Shown: positions 22,684-33,317 of the stretch, in pieces
Layout: the number at the start of each line of letters is the position of its first letter
Numbering within the stretch: position 1 is the first letter of the stretch
Source of the DNA: Lineus longissimus
Taxonomy: Eukaryota > Nemertea > Pilidiophora > Heteronemertea > Lineidae
Length of the DNA: 64,000 nucleotides
Reading direction: 5' to 3'
Assembly (NCBI RefSeq): GCF_910592395.1
Contig: NC_088326.1
Span: forward strand, 3,911,001-3,975,000
Made by a program: the position numbers and the translations under genes
The notes under the pieces: model-generated
Seen by the model: only the letters and a program-made list of their open reading frames with translations
Told to the model about the DNA's origin: nothing
Databases searched by the model: none

Positions 22684-23404
22684 TAGTTGGTAAAACCTGG
22701 ACGCAGATTTTGGACGCTGGACGCTGGAGGCTAAGTTTTGCATCATTGGATTACATCACCTGCATTCAAGAAATCTCGCCTCCAGTAGAACCGCAGCTGG
22801 CCTTCTCGAATTGACGAAACGGACTGGACTGGGACGATTACCATCTGGGTCGCGGGAATGTCCAACCTTGTTTTATGACCATGGTAGGTGATGAGGCTGA
22901 CCGCAGGGCATTCATCACAGAGTGGAGCTAAAGAATCCAGCCGTGACTAAATCACAATTTCCCATCGCAGTTGCCCTGCATGGGTCACCTTGATGAACGC
23001 GTCGGTCACCCTACGTGTACAGGATTAGAAAAATGCAACAGATCGAACCGATAACCACAACAAAGCACTGCACCACCACCAAGAATTTGTTTAACATTAC
23101 CAAGCTCATCAACAAACAGACGTGTGCAAATCTATAATCAGTGAGTCGCGTTCGGATAAGTACAGTCACATCATCAACCGCCCCGAATGTTCGTGACGTC
23201 CCAACCAGTCCAGTCCTACTAGTCCAGTCCAGTCTGATGATTCTGTGTGAGTGGAAGTTTGGTCACGTGATGAGGTTACCAAATCAAGTAAACTATTCAC
23301 TTTGAATTAGAGGCGAGGTTCATGGAATCCAGGCAGTGCAATCCAATGAGACAAAACCCAGCGTCTATAGCGTCCAAAATCTGCGTCCAGGTTTTAGCAA
23401 CTAC
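22684..23404. mobile_element. MITE with long inverted ends, abutting the GPCR-B start codon
   Basis: The left end (taaaacctggacgcagattt from about 22690) and the right end (aaatctgcgtccaggtttta, ending about 23400) are inverted repeats that extend over about 100 bp, through a cattggatt segment. The interior contains agtccagtccagt-type repeats and no open frame of note. Its left end begins within a few bases of the GPCR-B ATG. Confidence 0.7.
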
Positions 23405-26039
23405 TGACCTCGTCATAACAGTTGGCAGTCATCGATTTAGAACTGACCGGATTCATGATCTACTGGTTGCCGTCCTGGGCGATCCTATCTCGCCACATCC
23501 TGACACGTTGGTTTTCAATATACTCCGCTTCTCGATATTTTTATACGAGGTAGGAGTATAAAAAACCTGAATCTCAGGATGATCTCGCCATCCAGCTGCC
23601 GTTGACCAATACTTCGTCCCCAAAAGGAAGAGCGTAGCGGATCGAGTGGGCTACAGCTGCGGCGCCTCGGATTAGTTTCAGATTGATATAGATGCATAAT
23701 ACACGTACACGAACACGTACACGTACACGTATAGTACACGTATATCAAAAACAGTAGAGGTTTTCATCCGACATAATGTAATAATATATAATTTGCGTAT
23801 TCGACACTCCGGGACTTATTTCTCTATATACATGTACTTTCCGGTGTATTTGTCCTTAGCTGGGAGTACAGTACGTCCGGTACAGGCAACTTGTGCAGAG
23901 TAACCAGCTCCTAACCCGCTAACAGGCTCAATCTAAATACTGAAACCACAATACATTCTAGTGCATAAGCGTGGCAGGAGCGAACCACATCTAAGGTTTC
24001 CATTTCATTACGTTCTACACAATTCGTTTGATAAAAATCAACCTAACCGTGTCAAGTAGCAGAAATTATAGTATACACATGTATTATGTTGCAAATCCAT
24101 TGTTAGTAATATTTTTAAGTCTTTTTTCACGAGTGTATACCAAAATGTATGTGTATCTATCGGGTGACCCATTCTGCTGATTGTGCAAATTGCATTGTTA
24201 TAATACTAGACTCCTTTGTAGTCCATTACGTCTTCCTAAATCACCTTGCCCTATTATACCGGGGGACAGGACGAGGCCGGTCCACTGCGTCCGGAGTGTA
24301 TATACGTTATACAGGCAAAAAGAGAGTCATCGGACTTCCCATCGATTTATTCTACGATGGGCCATCATAGATTCTATGACTTGGAGGGAGAGCAGTTACT
24401 TCGTCGTATTGACATTGCTCAGCTTCCAGACAACCCGCGTCAAGTAAGGGCGGAGGCAACGGAGGCGATACCGCTGGAAGTTCAGTATGGACAACGACCA
24501 TATGACCATGTGCACAACAAACATGGGGGATAGAGGTAGAGATGGATTATAAATATGAGGGATGGGCGCCGAGTCTTCGTCACCGGGATGGAAGTCATAC
24601 TGAACTCTCCAAAGTCAGTCTCCCCCCATACTTGCCGCGCATTGTCTGGAAGCGGAGCAATGTCAATACATTGAGGGAAAAATGCATGGAAGTGGAGAAT
24701 GCGATTTTATCCTTTGAAGGAGGATGCAGTCATTTCAATTCATTATGAATTAAAGCAATACGGCTGGCCTATAGCACCAGGATTGCGGCGCCTGATGATT
24801 TGCAAGTGGTAGGAGTTCGACCTTCCACAAGTTGACTCCCTGGGCAGCCCATCGCGTCATCCTAATTTGGTCTCCTTATGATTAACCAATGGGCACTGCT
24901 GTAACGAACCTGTAAGGGCATTTTCTATCACCGAATCAGAATGCTCGACGTATACCGCTTTGGATACATATAGTGTAGCTGATATACACTACATTTCAAC
25001 CATGGGGCCATGGCATACGTACGCACTGCGTCGTATCGTTGTTAGTTGACATTCATGTGAATAAACAACAAATAAAACGATTGGATGCAAAAAGGTTTCT
25101 ATAAAATCTCAGGTTACATAAGCTAAGTGGGAATACGACTACTTTAAATTTTATTTGTGCTATTAGCGAAAATTCATTCCGACTACAGCGCCCCTTCCAG
25201 CAAGTTGATTAACTATTGGCACCGCATTCACCCGCCAATTCGTCGTGGTCGTCGGTGCAAAACTCCAAGAAAGGTCACCACTTGTCGCAGTGCAGCCAGG
25301 TGGCTCGGGTGAGGAACGACGCGTGTCCTCTGCATCCGGAGTGTATCCACAAGCCAATCAAACGCCATCGGCTGTCTGGTTGTCCTAAGCACTTGCGTGG
25401 TGGAACCAAGAGGTTTTGCGGAGCAGACTTGAATGGAGTGAACATTGTAGGAAGACCACTATTCTTGATGAACTTATGAAGATTTCATGACCATTCATCA
25501 TCAAAAAGTTCGCCCTCATCATGCAACCTGCCACCAAATTCAAGATTTTATTCGTTGCTCATCAAAAAGTTGATGGAAAGAATACATTGTATGGATCCAA
25601 GGCCGGATAGACAAGACTCTCGAGGCAGTCCATTGAGTCATCCTGATTAGATCTGGTTCCGGGTGACAGGACGAGGCCGGTCCAATGTGTCCGGAGTGTA
25701 GTGCTGGGATGCTGACATGATATAATAATGTCTGTCATCTGGTCCACTACATCCCAGATTAGTTTTACGCATCTATAATGACAGCCTTTTGACAAGCACA
25801 TTCAGAAATATGTTAGTCATTACGTTGCTCATCTGTGCATAAAAACGCCAATGACAGTGCCGTATGACACCTCTAAGTTCCTTTACTACAGAATTAAACA
25901 AAACTAGTCAATGATATGGTAATAAATAGAATTTATTACGAAAGCTTGTGTCATGTCTATTTCTCGTTGATCAATTGTATACAGCTTACTCCGATTGTTT
26001 CCCTGATATACAGTCTACTTTCTCTGCTTGCACTCAAAA
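23405..26039. other. Intergenic stretch with dispersed repeats
   Basis: A tacacg microsatellite lies at 23700-23745. Copies of the aggccggtcca repeat lie at about 24215-24302, 25310-25345 and 25625-25703, and the short open frames near 24246-24748 and 25216-25479 run partly over them. I see no recognisable protein in these frames. A hairpin near 23505-23560 resembles sequence at 7715-7765. Confidence 0.4.
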
Positions 26040-26270
26040 GAAGATGCTGGTCCTGTCCTTAATAGGGAGGTGTCCTGATTAGAGAGGTCAAAACGAATGA
26101 AGACAACCAATTTGGCACCAAAACAACTGTCTTTAATAGAGAGGTGTTCGCTAACAGCGATTCTACTTTTTTTTAATACCGTTGCGATACAACCTAGATG
26201 ATGGCCCATTAACTTATTATATAATATATAATCATATTATGATAACTACAGTGGAACCTCCCTTAAACAC
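26040..26270. mobile_element. Degenerate pogo-like MITE fragments
   Basis: The words gtccttaatagggaggtg, gattagagaggtcaaaa and aatagagaggtgttcgctaa match the complete copy at 30497-30692. A terminal sequence cagtggaacctcccttaa lies at about 26249-26266. An AATAAA on the minus strand at about 25932-25937 could serve the kynureninase gene. Confidence 0.5.
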
Positions 26271-26374
26271 CTATGCATGCAATCTAACATCAGTGCCATC
26301 ATCACGTCGTGAAACTCATGTATAATTGCCACAACACAGCACTGCCTGAATTAAATCTAAGGTAATACAGTATC

Positions 26375-29300
26375 TCATTCTTTGGCAGCAATCAGCGATG
26401 CTTCCAAGAGTTCTATAAATCGGTAGACATCATCAAATTTGTTGTAGATTGGTTTTGGCGCAAGTCGCAACACATTCGGCTCTCTTTCATCACACTGAAA
26501 AAGACAACAACACTCTTATCAATTGGCGTTATGATCCTTAATCATTTCAGACAATATCAACTATGTTCCATGCTAAGAACTCTACACTGCCGGCTTAAAA
26601 AACCTCTAAGAGAACTGCCCCTGTGTGAATCTGCCATCTGTGAATGTGGTTTGTCTGAACGGACACATCCTGGAAGAATGTCCTTTGGGAGGCCTGGTTG
26701 GAGTTCGCACCTCTCCAAGAAAAGCTATGGGGAACAGGGGCAGATTTGCGTCGCACTCCGCCAAGTTCTTGAGGGCTGACAGTGTGAAAGTTTAACCAGT
26801 CAAACGCGAAGAAGAAGCCATTATCATTGTATGATTGTCTGTCAGCGTGAGAACTGTCTTCGTACCTAGACCTTTTAAGTAGGCCGGGCAAAAGACCTGA
26901 GCAACAAGGTTTGTGTAAAGTTAGGAGAATTAGATCATAGATCATTAGATCATCTTCTCCATTACCATAAACACTTTCTGGAGAGGCACAGCAAAAACTT
27001 ACCATTACACCTCTCTTCTCCATTACCTTAAACACTATCTCGAAAGGCAGAGGAAAAACTTGCCATTACACCTCTCTTCTCCATTACCTTAAACACTTTC
27101 TAGAAATGCACAGGAAAAACTTACCATTACACCTCTCTTCTCCAACTCCTTAAACACTTTCTTGATTGGTAAAGAAAACATGACCGACAGCTGACAGCCG
27201 CGTTGTTCCGGATCCGAGGGGGTTACAATGACCGTGAATGGTTTGTCCGTCACTTCACCGTCCTCCGGCTTGGGGAAGTGATGTGATAACAAGAGCTCCA
27301 GGTATCCAGTGAGAATTTTGGACTTTCGCCTGAGATCAGACATGGACGTTTTCTCATAGATCTGTAATGCCAAAAGTGAGTAATTTTAGATATTTTTTTA
27401 CTTTTTGTGTCAAATTACCAAAAATGTGTGCGCAGTTTTTGTGAACTAGACTAAAGGATCAGATGGATATACAGGGATGTAACAGTGCACAGTGCAAAAA
27501 AACGAAACTGTTTTCATGTGAGAATTCTGTCCTTGGAACTGCTCTAACTGGCAAAATATGCCTCTAAAATGGTGATTATTTGTCGGATTTCGAAAATTAA
27601 AGGGTCTACAGAAAGCTGGGGCATTGTGCTGTCAAATGATTAGCTTTTATAAGGGGAAAAAGGAAACACTCAAAAAATCGGAAATGTCTCATCCCGGGAT
27701 ATACAAGTATGCTGCCAGGGTACTTACATCAAAACTTGCCAACAGGGGGCAGCACAGCAGAGGTGGTGGATTACTTATCCGGTATCCAGCAATGCCTGGT
27801 GATAGATCTAATTCTGTAAAAAGGAAAAAGGTGCTTTTAATTTCAAACGACACAGGATCTTTGTCAACAAACACTTAAGCGACCAACTGTAAACTCTCAA
27901 AAAATTGCATCATCGACTTTGTTCATGAATTCACTGTCCAGCTAACATTTATAATGCAAAAGTTAGTTCACTTGCCCACGTTTTAAATATTGGAACTGGA
28001 GGAAAAATATATTCCTAACTTACTATTGTCCATTACGAATCTTGTGGACATCTTGTGGCCCCACCATCCAACCAGCTTGGGGAAGTCATTAAGTGAGAAA
28101 CGGTCATTCAGATAGGCGCCCGCCAAACCACCGGCACTGGAGCAGAGATACTGCAGAGAAAGGTAAATGGTAAGTCTTGCAACTAGACTGTAGTAAAGGA
28201 ACTTGGAGGTGTCATATACGGCACTGTCCCCCCCCCCCGGCCCCGGGAGGCGAATAGAAACCCAATACAATGGATGAAGTTTTATGCTTATGTATGGCTA
28301 TAATTTTTCAGCAAATATTATAAATCGGGACCAAAGGTGTTCAATTGACAGGATGGCAATTCGACCCTTGAATTTGACAATTCTGTTGTACATTTCCTGG
28401 ATGAAAATTAAAAGTGCTTTGAGCAAGGACACAAAGTCCATGGAAAGGTGCTACAAGAATTCAAACTACACTTTTATCATTGCCGAACATGACCAGTAGC
28501 TTCAATTCTACAGACACCTAGAGAGAGCATCCAAGGGGAGAGGGAGGTTGGTGCTAGAGTGAAAGGGGTGCATACAGGGGAGGAGGGTGTCTATACAAAA
28601 GCATACTATGCCCCAAAGTAACATTTTCATGCTGCTAACTTTGCATACGAGTGAGTCCCCAGTGTCGCCATCTTCTGGTGTTGTTCTGAATCACATTTGC
28701 CTTTTCATGCATGCCGCGGCCCTGATGAAACAGTACTTGGAACGCGATTCCAGGTCTTGGTGTGTCTATTTACTGATGCGTATACACACGGGGGGGAGGG
28801 GGGTTATGGCGAGGGAGGACATGTGCGTACAGGGGGTCAGAAAATCAACGGTTAAGTGCGCATGTACTTCATGGATGCCCTACCTTATACGTGCACCAGC
28901 ACGCAAAGTCGACGTCCCAGTCGTCCAAGAATATCTCGGCATTTCCGATGGCATGGGCCAAGTCGAAGCCGACATAACACCCTTTGGCATGTCCAGCCTT
29001 AGTTATGGCTTCCATATCGAATAATTGACCAGTATAATACTGTACACCACTAAAACATATCACAGATATAGAGTCACCCTCGTCTTCAATTTTCTTTAGG
29101 ATGTCCTCGGTACGTAGACAGAACTCGCCCTGGAATATTAAAACATTTTGAGTTAATACCTTAATGGTGATATGACATTAATCAATGTCAGACTTTATTA
29201 AATTATCGCACCCATAAAAACTCCCTGAAATATCAATTTTCATCTCTGATGCATGAACCATTCCATAGATTTCAGAAGCTAATACAAAATTTAGTCGGCA

Positions 29301-32300
29301 ACAAAATTCTCTTCTACTTCCGCCTTTGCTCTGTAGTTAGATGTATTATTCTCCAAAGAGTTTTCCTCCTCCAAATCCAAGGCAAGATGAGCGTTTTTGC
29401 ATGCCACTATGGTTAGTATAGTGAGTTCTTTAAGGATATACACTTCAATTCATTATAAAGTCGGCAAATTTTCGAAGCGTTTCTTCTTCGTCTTCTGGCG
29501 TAGGAATGAATACTGTTTAACACTTCAAAAATTGCGCCAATCAAGAAGTGTATCACTACGAAGAGGCACAAATTGGGTTGACTGGCAGAGTGACTCTAGC
29601 CAGAGGTAGAGTCCACGCAAGCTACTCATGTTTCTTACTTGGTGGGGTCTTCTGATTGCCCAGGCATTGACACCAGATACAAGGAACCTCAGTTTTCAGT
29701 CTCGTTTGAAGAACTGTGAGGGCAGGAAATTTTATTTCCCTGAAAGCCACGCCAGTTCATCCAGAAATACAGTCTTGGGTCAGGATCGAACCCCGGCCCT
29801 ATTGTATCTTCAACAGACGGGACGACCAGGGACCACTCTACCTACGAGTATGTGAACCTACCTCTCTTGGCTCCAAACACACCATGCTCGTCTCTGGATC
29901 ATAACCATGAAGTTTAATCTGCGACTCAAATGCATACTGAAACAAAATGATACCAAAATAATAACAAATAACCGAAGAGAAAGTCTATTGTTGCGAGGGG
30001 ACATCATTGACACATTGCCCTGCCCTCATGATGAATTTTGTTTTTATCATACCCATGGTATGACGTCATCTCCACCAACATGGCCGGCGTCTTTTCTTTG
30101 GCACCAAGCTGTCTACCCCTTGAATGGCCCATTCAATGACCGATGTTTTTCATTTGGCTACTGATGCGATAAAGGGATGTCAATTGAAATTTGGAGTATT
30201 CACCATAAATAACTGGGATGGTTGGTAAAAACTACTGACGACGATTCGAAGACCCTAATCGTTGATAACGAAGATGGGGATTTATACTTACATGATCAGA
30301 CGGAAAAGCCTTTGACTCGAGGAATATTTTATGCCTCTGTTGTGTTGGTCGGTAAAACGATATCTGCAAAGTCAACGCAAGTGCATCGTTATCTTTTTGA
30401 CCCGTAAAAATATTTGTCCAAGTCACTGTAGCATGAATCAACTCTTTTGCCAGCAAAAATGTTTTTCAATTTTCTTCAAACATGGTATTTGTAGTACAGT
30501 AGAACCTCTCTATTAGGGACACCCTCGGGACTGACAAATGCTGTCCTTAATAGAGAGGTGCCCTGATTAGAGAGGTCAAATTGAATGGAAAGTACCAATT
30601 TGGGACCAAAACTAGTGTCCTTAATAGAGAGGTTGTCCTTAATAGAGAGGTTGTCCTTAATAGAGAGGTGTTCGCTAAGGGAGGTTCCACTGTACTTGTA
30701 TACCTGTCTACACAACAACAATGGAGAAATTTATATTCCGTTCGCACTTCCGCAATTGAAAAATTTCAAAAACAATTAAAAATTTCAAATATCTCATGGT
30801 GCTGTAGGCCTTAAAATCGGTAACCTACTCACGAGAAGAAGATGGAGATTGACGGTCAGCCCATTCATCAGGGCAACTTCAGACTCTTTCGCTCCTGTAA
30901 TGACAGAATCACACACATGAGAGCGTTTGCGCACCCACTCTGACTTGGGAGGCAACTTCTTTTTGGCATATTACGTCATAGTTGGTTTCCCATCATCCAC
31001 AACTTGGAACATGAGAGTGACTCTGAGAACCTTGGCATCATAACTTCTCAGGGTTTTTTGTTATCGCAGGGGTTTCAAGTCCACTTGGTTGGTAGAAGGG
31101 GGTATACCCATACATCTGAAATTGTTGGAAACGGTTTGCAGACTGCATGTGTATACCTTCCAATGCATCCAAGACCCCCTTCATAGGATTCTGAAACAAG
31201 GTGGCCTGGCAATATCTCAAGGTGATTTTCTCCTTTAAGAAATGAACTCACCAATCAATTTGGCACACCGGTAGTCCACTTTTTCATCGCAGTAGGCCCA
31301 CGGAAGGTCACCATTTGTATGACCTTGAACACCTCTGAAAGCAATTGACATACAGGTGTAAGAAATAAAGATCGAATTGGCAGACAAAATCTTTGTGCCG
31401 TTTCATTTTTATTTGCACGGATTATGAAATTTCTTTTGACCCATCTGGTGCCCTTGGTCAATGGAAAATGCTGATGACTGAGGTGATGGTCACATCTGGG
31501 CACCATGCCTCACTTCTACTGCTTAGTCCCAGATAAACTACTTCTTATCTATTTTTCTAAAATTACACTCACGTTTTTGCCCACTTGTCGAGTTCCTTTT
31601 GAATGTAATGGTTGACACCTTTGGGTTGGAGGCCGAGCGAATTCCCGACAAAGTACACACAGTCTTCTTCTCCATCGATTAAACTGAGATCAGCTGCAAA
31701 TGAAATACAAATATTTGTCATTAGTACAAGCTGCTCGGCATGACGTCTTCACCCAGGAATGATGATAACATTAGCTAGACCAAGTCTATTGTCAGTCTTG
31801 CAAACATGAAAAGGCGAATAACTTATTGATGATGATAATAAACTCCATCTTGCATGCAGCTACAGTAGTCCAGGGCCCAGTTGTTCAAAGCCTGGTTAAT
31901 TAAGTGACCGCCAAGTGTTAGGGACCGCTTCTAAACTTGGCGGAACCCCAAACTCTATCTTGCATGCAGCTATGGTAGTCCAGGGCCCAGTTGTTCAAAG
32001 CCAGGTTATTTAAGTGATTGCTACTAAACTTATTGGAACCCCAAACTCTATCTTGCATGCAGCTACGGTAGTCCAGGGCCCAGTTGTTCAAAGCCAGGTT
32101 ATCTAAGTGACTGCTACTAAACTTATTGGAACCCCAAGGTTTCCACTAAAACTTAGGAGCACCGTAATGGCGGGGCCCTTGAGGTTCCACCAACTTAGCG
32201 GTGGCAGAGTGGCAGCTATGCCTAACGAGGCAAGCGGTACGCTAAGATAACACTGGTTTAGCAGGCCCCATATCAAAAATATCTCATTTAACCCTTAAAG

Positions 32301-33317
32301 CGCCGAATTAACAAAATCATATTACCCCTGAGCGCCGAATTAACCGAGCATTTTTGAAAATGATTAATAACAACGTTATTTTTGTTACAAACACTATGGA
32401 ATGTACTGATGATTTTATACAAATGGTAATTCCCGTCGATTTTTGTGACATTTCCCGCCAAAATTTACTAATTAGGGGTTAATTAGTGCAAATACCCATA
32501 ATCAACAAAAATATGGCCAGAACATACCTCCATCAGCTTTTTATACCTCCCTTGGTATTTTAATATGAAGTCTGGGTCTAAATACATCGTTTCCATCCGA
32601 TTCCTGGTCGAAGCATCCGTCTAATTAGTCGTAGCAGCGCTAATTACTCCTGATGACGTCATTCCCGCGAAAATGGGGCTTCAAGTTTTTGATAAAATAC
32701 TCAAAAGCTTGTATAGAAACTTGAAATTTGTTCGATGCCATTTTGTGCTAAGCATCACTGTCGAAGTACCAAATAGCGTACATGCACACTCACTGCCATC
32801 TCTTAGCAGACAGGTGGAACTAAACGTCTGCTGTCGACGATCGTCGCCTCTGGCGCTTTCCCCCTTATGTCGACGATCGTCGCCTCTGGCGGTTTAAGGG
32901 TTAACGGGATTGAAGTAATGTGACTTGCCCAAGGTGACAATGCTCGTGTATGGAATCAACCCATGATAATCAAATAACGACTCTAACAATTCAGCAACAC
33001 ACCACACTCTGCTTTGGAGGATTCCGTGAAGTTCCAATCTTAAGACACTACTAAACAATACTCACTATAGAGAAGGTCCTTATTCTTCGGGTAAAAGAAC
33101 ATATCGCGAAACGATTTCAACGGATCAATCGCATCCAAATGTTCCGCTAATTTCCTGTCCGTGACATCACAGCCGAGTTGCTTGGCAACGCTACGAATGT
33201 ATGTAGCGGGATGAACAGTTTCTTCGTCTGTTGTTGATTTGTTGGTCTCCGGACTGATTTGAACATCACCGTTTGCTGCCACAAAGGCATGTTTCAGTTT
33301 CTGTGTGGACATGTTAG
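26375..33317 (-). CDS. KYNU: Kynureninase (L-kynurenine / 3-hydroxykynurenine hydrolase)
   Basis: Eleven coding exons join in phase: 33066-33317 (ATG at 33312, after a 5-nt leader behind a splice acceptor), 31573-31693, 31252-31334, 30833-30894, 30292-30363, 29862-29936, 28884-29129, 28024-28150, 27728-27813, 27125-27361 and 26375-26494. They give 491 residues, against 465 in human; the extra length is N-terminal. The enzyme is a PLP-dependent, cytosolic hydrolase of tryptophan catabolism that releases alanine and (3-hydroxy)anthranilate. Visible motifs are [35 protein letters not shown], the PLP-binding lysine K302 (WCTYK), GWWGH and RISNPP. With a constant offset of 26 from human, His128, Trp331 and Asn359 match the residues that favour 3-hydroxykynurenine. 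The 5' non-coding exon was not located. Introns host a SINE, a pogo-like MITE, tandem repeats and a piggyBac-like MITE. Confidence 0.95.
26954..27185 (-). repeat. 61-bp tandem repeat of a kynureninase exon end and its splice donor
   Basis: Starting in the 3' end of the exon at 27125-27361 ([12 protein letters not shown]), the sequence repeats into the intron with an exact 61-bp step. The anchor cattacacctctcttctcca starts at 27125, 27064 and 27003, with a fourth partial copy whose cttctccatt lies at 26954. The true donor is gtaag. The next copy has gcaag, and the one after that again has gtaag. Using a downstream donor would add 61 or 122 nt and shift the frame. Confidence 0.85.
29570..29835 (-). 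repeat. tRNA-derived SINE, minus orientation
   Basis: The B box appears on the minus strand as ggttcgatcc (near 29785). The body shares ccaggcattgacaccagatac and actcatgtttct with copies at 60600-60960 and 62627-63050. It lies in a kynureninase intron and ends about 27 bp from the exon at 29862. Confidence 0.7.
30497..30692. mobile_element. Pogo-like MITE, complete copy
   Basis: This 196-bp element has ends cagtagaacctctct and, inverted, cagtggaacctccct. It is flanked on both sides by TA, as expected for Tc1/mariner-pogo insertions. The interior repeats gtccttaatagagaggt four times. It lies in a kynureninase intron. Confidence 0.75.
31840..32133. repeat. Three-copy tandem repeat in kynureninase intron 1
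   Basis: The phrase cttgcatgcagctaNNgtag followed by tccagggcccagttgttcaa occurs at about 31850, 31965 and 32052. The copies are roughly 85-115 bp long and vary in a central segment. The gggcccagttgttcaaa part resembles the start of the repeat at 61-180. Confidence 0.7.
32292..32900. mobile_element. piggyBac-like MITE (609 bp)
   Basis: The element is flanked by TTAA at 32288-32291 and 32901-32904. Its ends are cccttaaagcgcc and the inverted near match cccttaaaccgcc. Near the right end cgacgatcgtcgcctctggcg occurs twice. A TTAA target with CCCTT-type ends is the piggyBac signature. No transposase is encoded. Confidence 0.75.

Noticed and set aside
24246-24748. Plus-strand open frames suggesting a small gene
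   Set aside because: They start in a dispersed repeat, lie in different frames and match no family.
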